Positions 63,861-64,000 of a DNA stretch of 64,000 nt are shown here, piece by piece. This DNA comes from DATCLS01 sp035296625. GTDB lineage: Bacteria > Actinomycetota > Acidimicrobiia > Acidimicrobiales > VFJN01. Position 1 is the first letter of the stretch; each line of letters begins with the position of its first letter. The stretch is from positions 42,934-106,933 of the forward strand of contig DATHAO010000062.1 in NCBI GenBank assembly GCA_035296625.1, written 5' to 3'. The position numbers and the translations under genes are program-made. The notes under the pieces are model-generated. The model was not told the origin of the DNA. It worked only from the letters and a program-made list of their open reading frames with translations, and did not search any database.

Positions 63861-64000
63861 ATGTACATGTCCGGACTCCAGGATCTCCTGGTCGATCTGT
63901 CCGCCCTGGCCCAGCAGGCCAAGCAGCTGCACTGGCACGTGCAGGGCAAGGACTTCCGCTCGGTCCACCTCCAGATCGACGAGGTCGTCGCCTCGGCCCG
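63861..64000 (+). CDS. dps: Dps-like ferritin, 5' end only
   Basis: The window ends after 46 codons. MYMSGLQDLLVDLSALAQQA and KQLHWHVQGKDFRSVHLQID match the first helices of Dps, including the H-W-x-V-x-G and H-x-x-x-D residues that form the ferroxidase site at the subunit interface. Dps stores iron, detoxifies peroxide and protects DNA. AAGGAG precedes ATG 63861; a second ATG at 63867 is possible. Confidence 0.88.
   Translation, partial: MYMSGLQDLLVDLSALAQQAKQLHWHVQGKDFRSVHLQIDEVVASA

Overview
This is a gene-dense, very GC-rich stretch of bacterial chromosome with short spacers, many GTG starts and several TTG starts. The gene content points to a high-GC actinobacterium: a conservon-type kinase/Roadblock/DUF742/GTPase operon, a DUF3516 helicase, an F420-type LLM oxidoreductase, lipoproteins and an RsbR/S/T/X/U module. 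By style it most resembles the Acidimicrobiia; that placement is inference, because no marker gene is present. No rRNA, tRNA, CRISPR array, transposase or phage gene was seen.

Layout. 0-7 kb: end of a CBS protein, SnoaL-like protein, DUF3516 helicase, a sulfite-oxidase-like molybdoenzyme with a wrecked reductase partner, a frameshifted methyltransferase and a YbaK deacylase. 7-11.4 kb (minus): conservon operon whose sensor kinase carries a long tail with ten decapeptide repeats. 11.5-18 kb (plus): complete peptide-type ABC importer plus a TetR gene. 18-21 kb (minus): lipoprotein, P450 and a second TetR, with a palindrome before the P450. 21.3-25 kb (plus): RsbR-RsbS-RsbT-RsbX-like-RsbU operon. 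25-28 kb: serine hydrolase lipoprotein, Asp23 protein and a small zinc-ribbon-like protein. 28-35 kb: SNF2 helicase with a small partner, an oxidoreductase/isomerase pair, and ohr beside a truncated ohrR. 35-43 kb (minus): membrane-tailed patatin phospholipase and HrpA helicase. 43-51 kb: alcohol dehydrogenase relic, IF-1, MFS exporter, Lhr helicase and a lipoprotein. 51-56 kb (plus): nitrilase-type amidohydrolase, dihydropyrimidinase, CoA-acylating semialdehyde dehydrogenase and LLM oxidoreductase, together a reductive pyrimidine catabolism operon. 56-64 kb: two lipoproteins, an MFS relic, acyltransferase-3/SGNH protein, an SGNH relic, succinate-semialdehyde dehydrogenase, a class III cyclase and the start of a Dps gene.

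Two themes stand out. First, signalling is rich: conservon, stressosome-like switch, cyclase and TetR pair. Second, at least six small non-core genes are decayed (reductase, methyltransferase, alcohol dehydrogenase, MFS transporter, SGNH hydrolase, OhrR) by single-base indels, often in G/C runs, and by internal or terminal deletions. Several genes of 3-5 kb in the same window remain fully open. A 17-bp tandem duplication at the dihydropyrimidinase/dehydrogenase junction and an in-frame TGA ahead of the SNF2 helicase are similar small lesions at otherwise intact genes.
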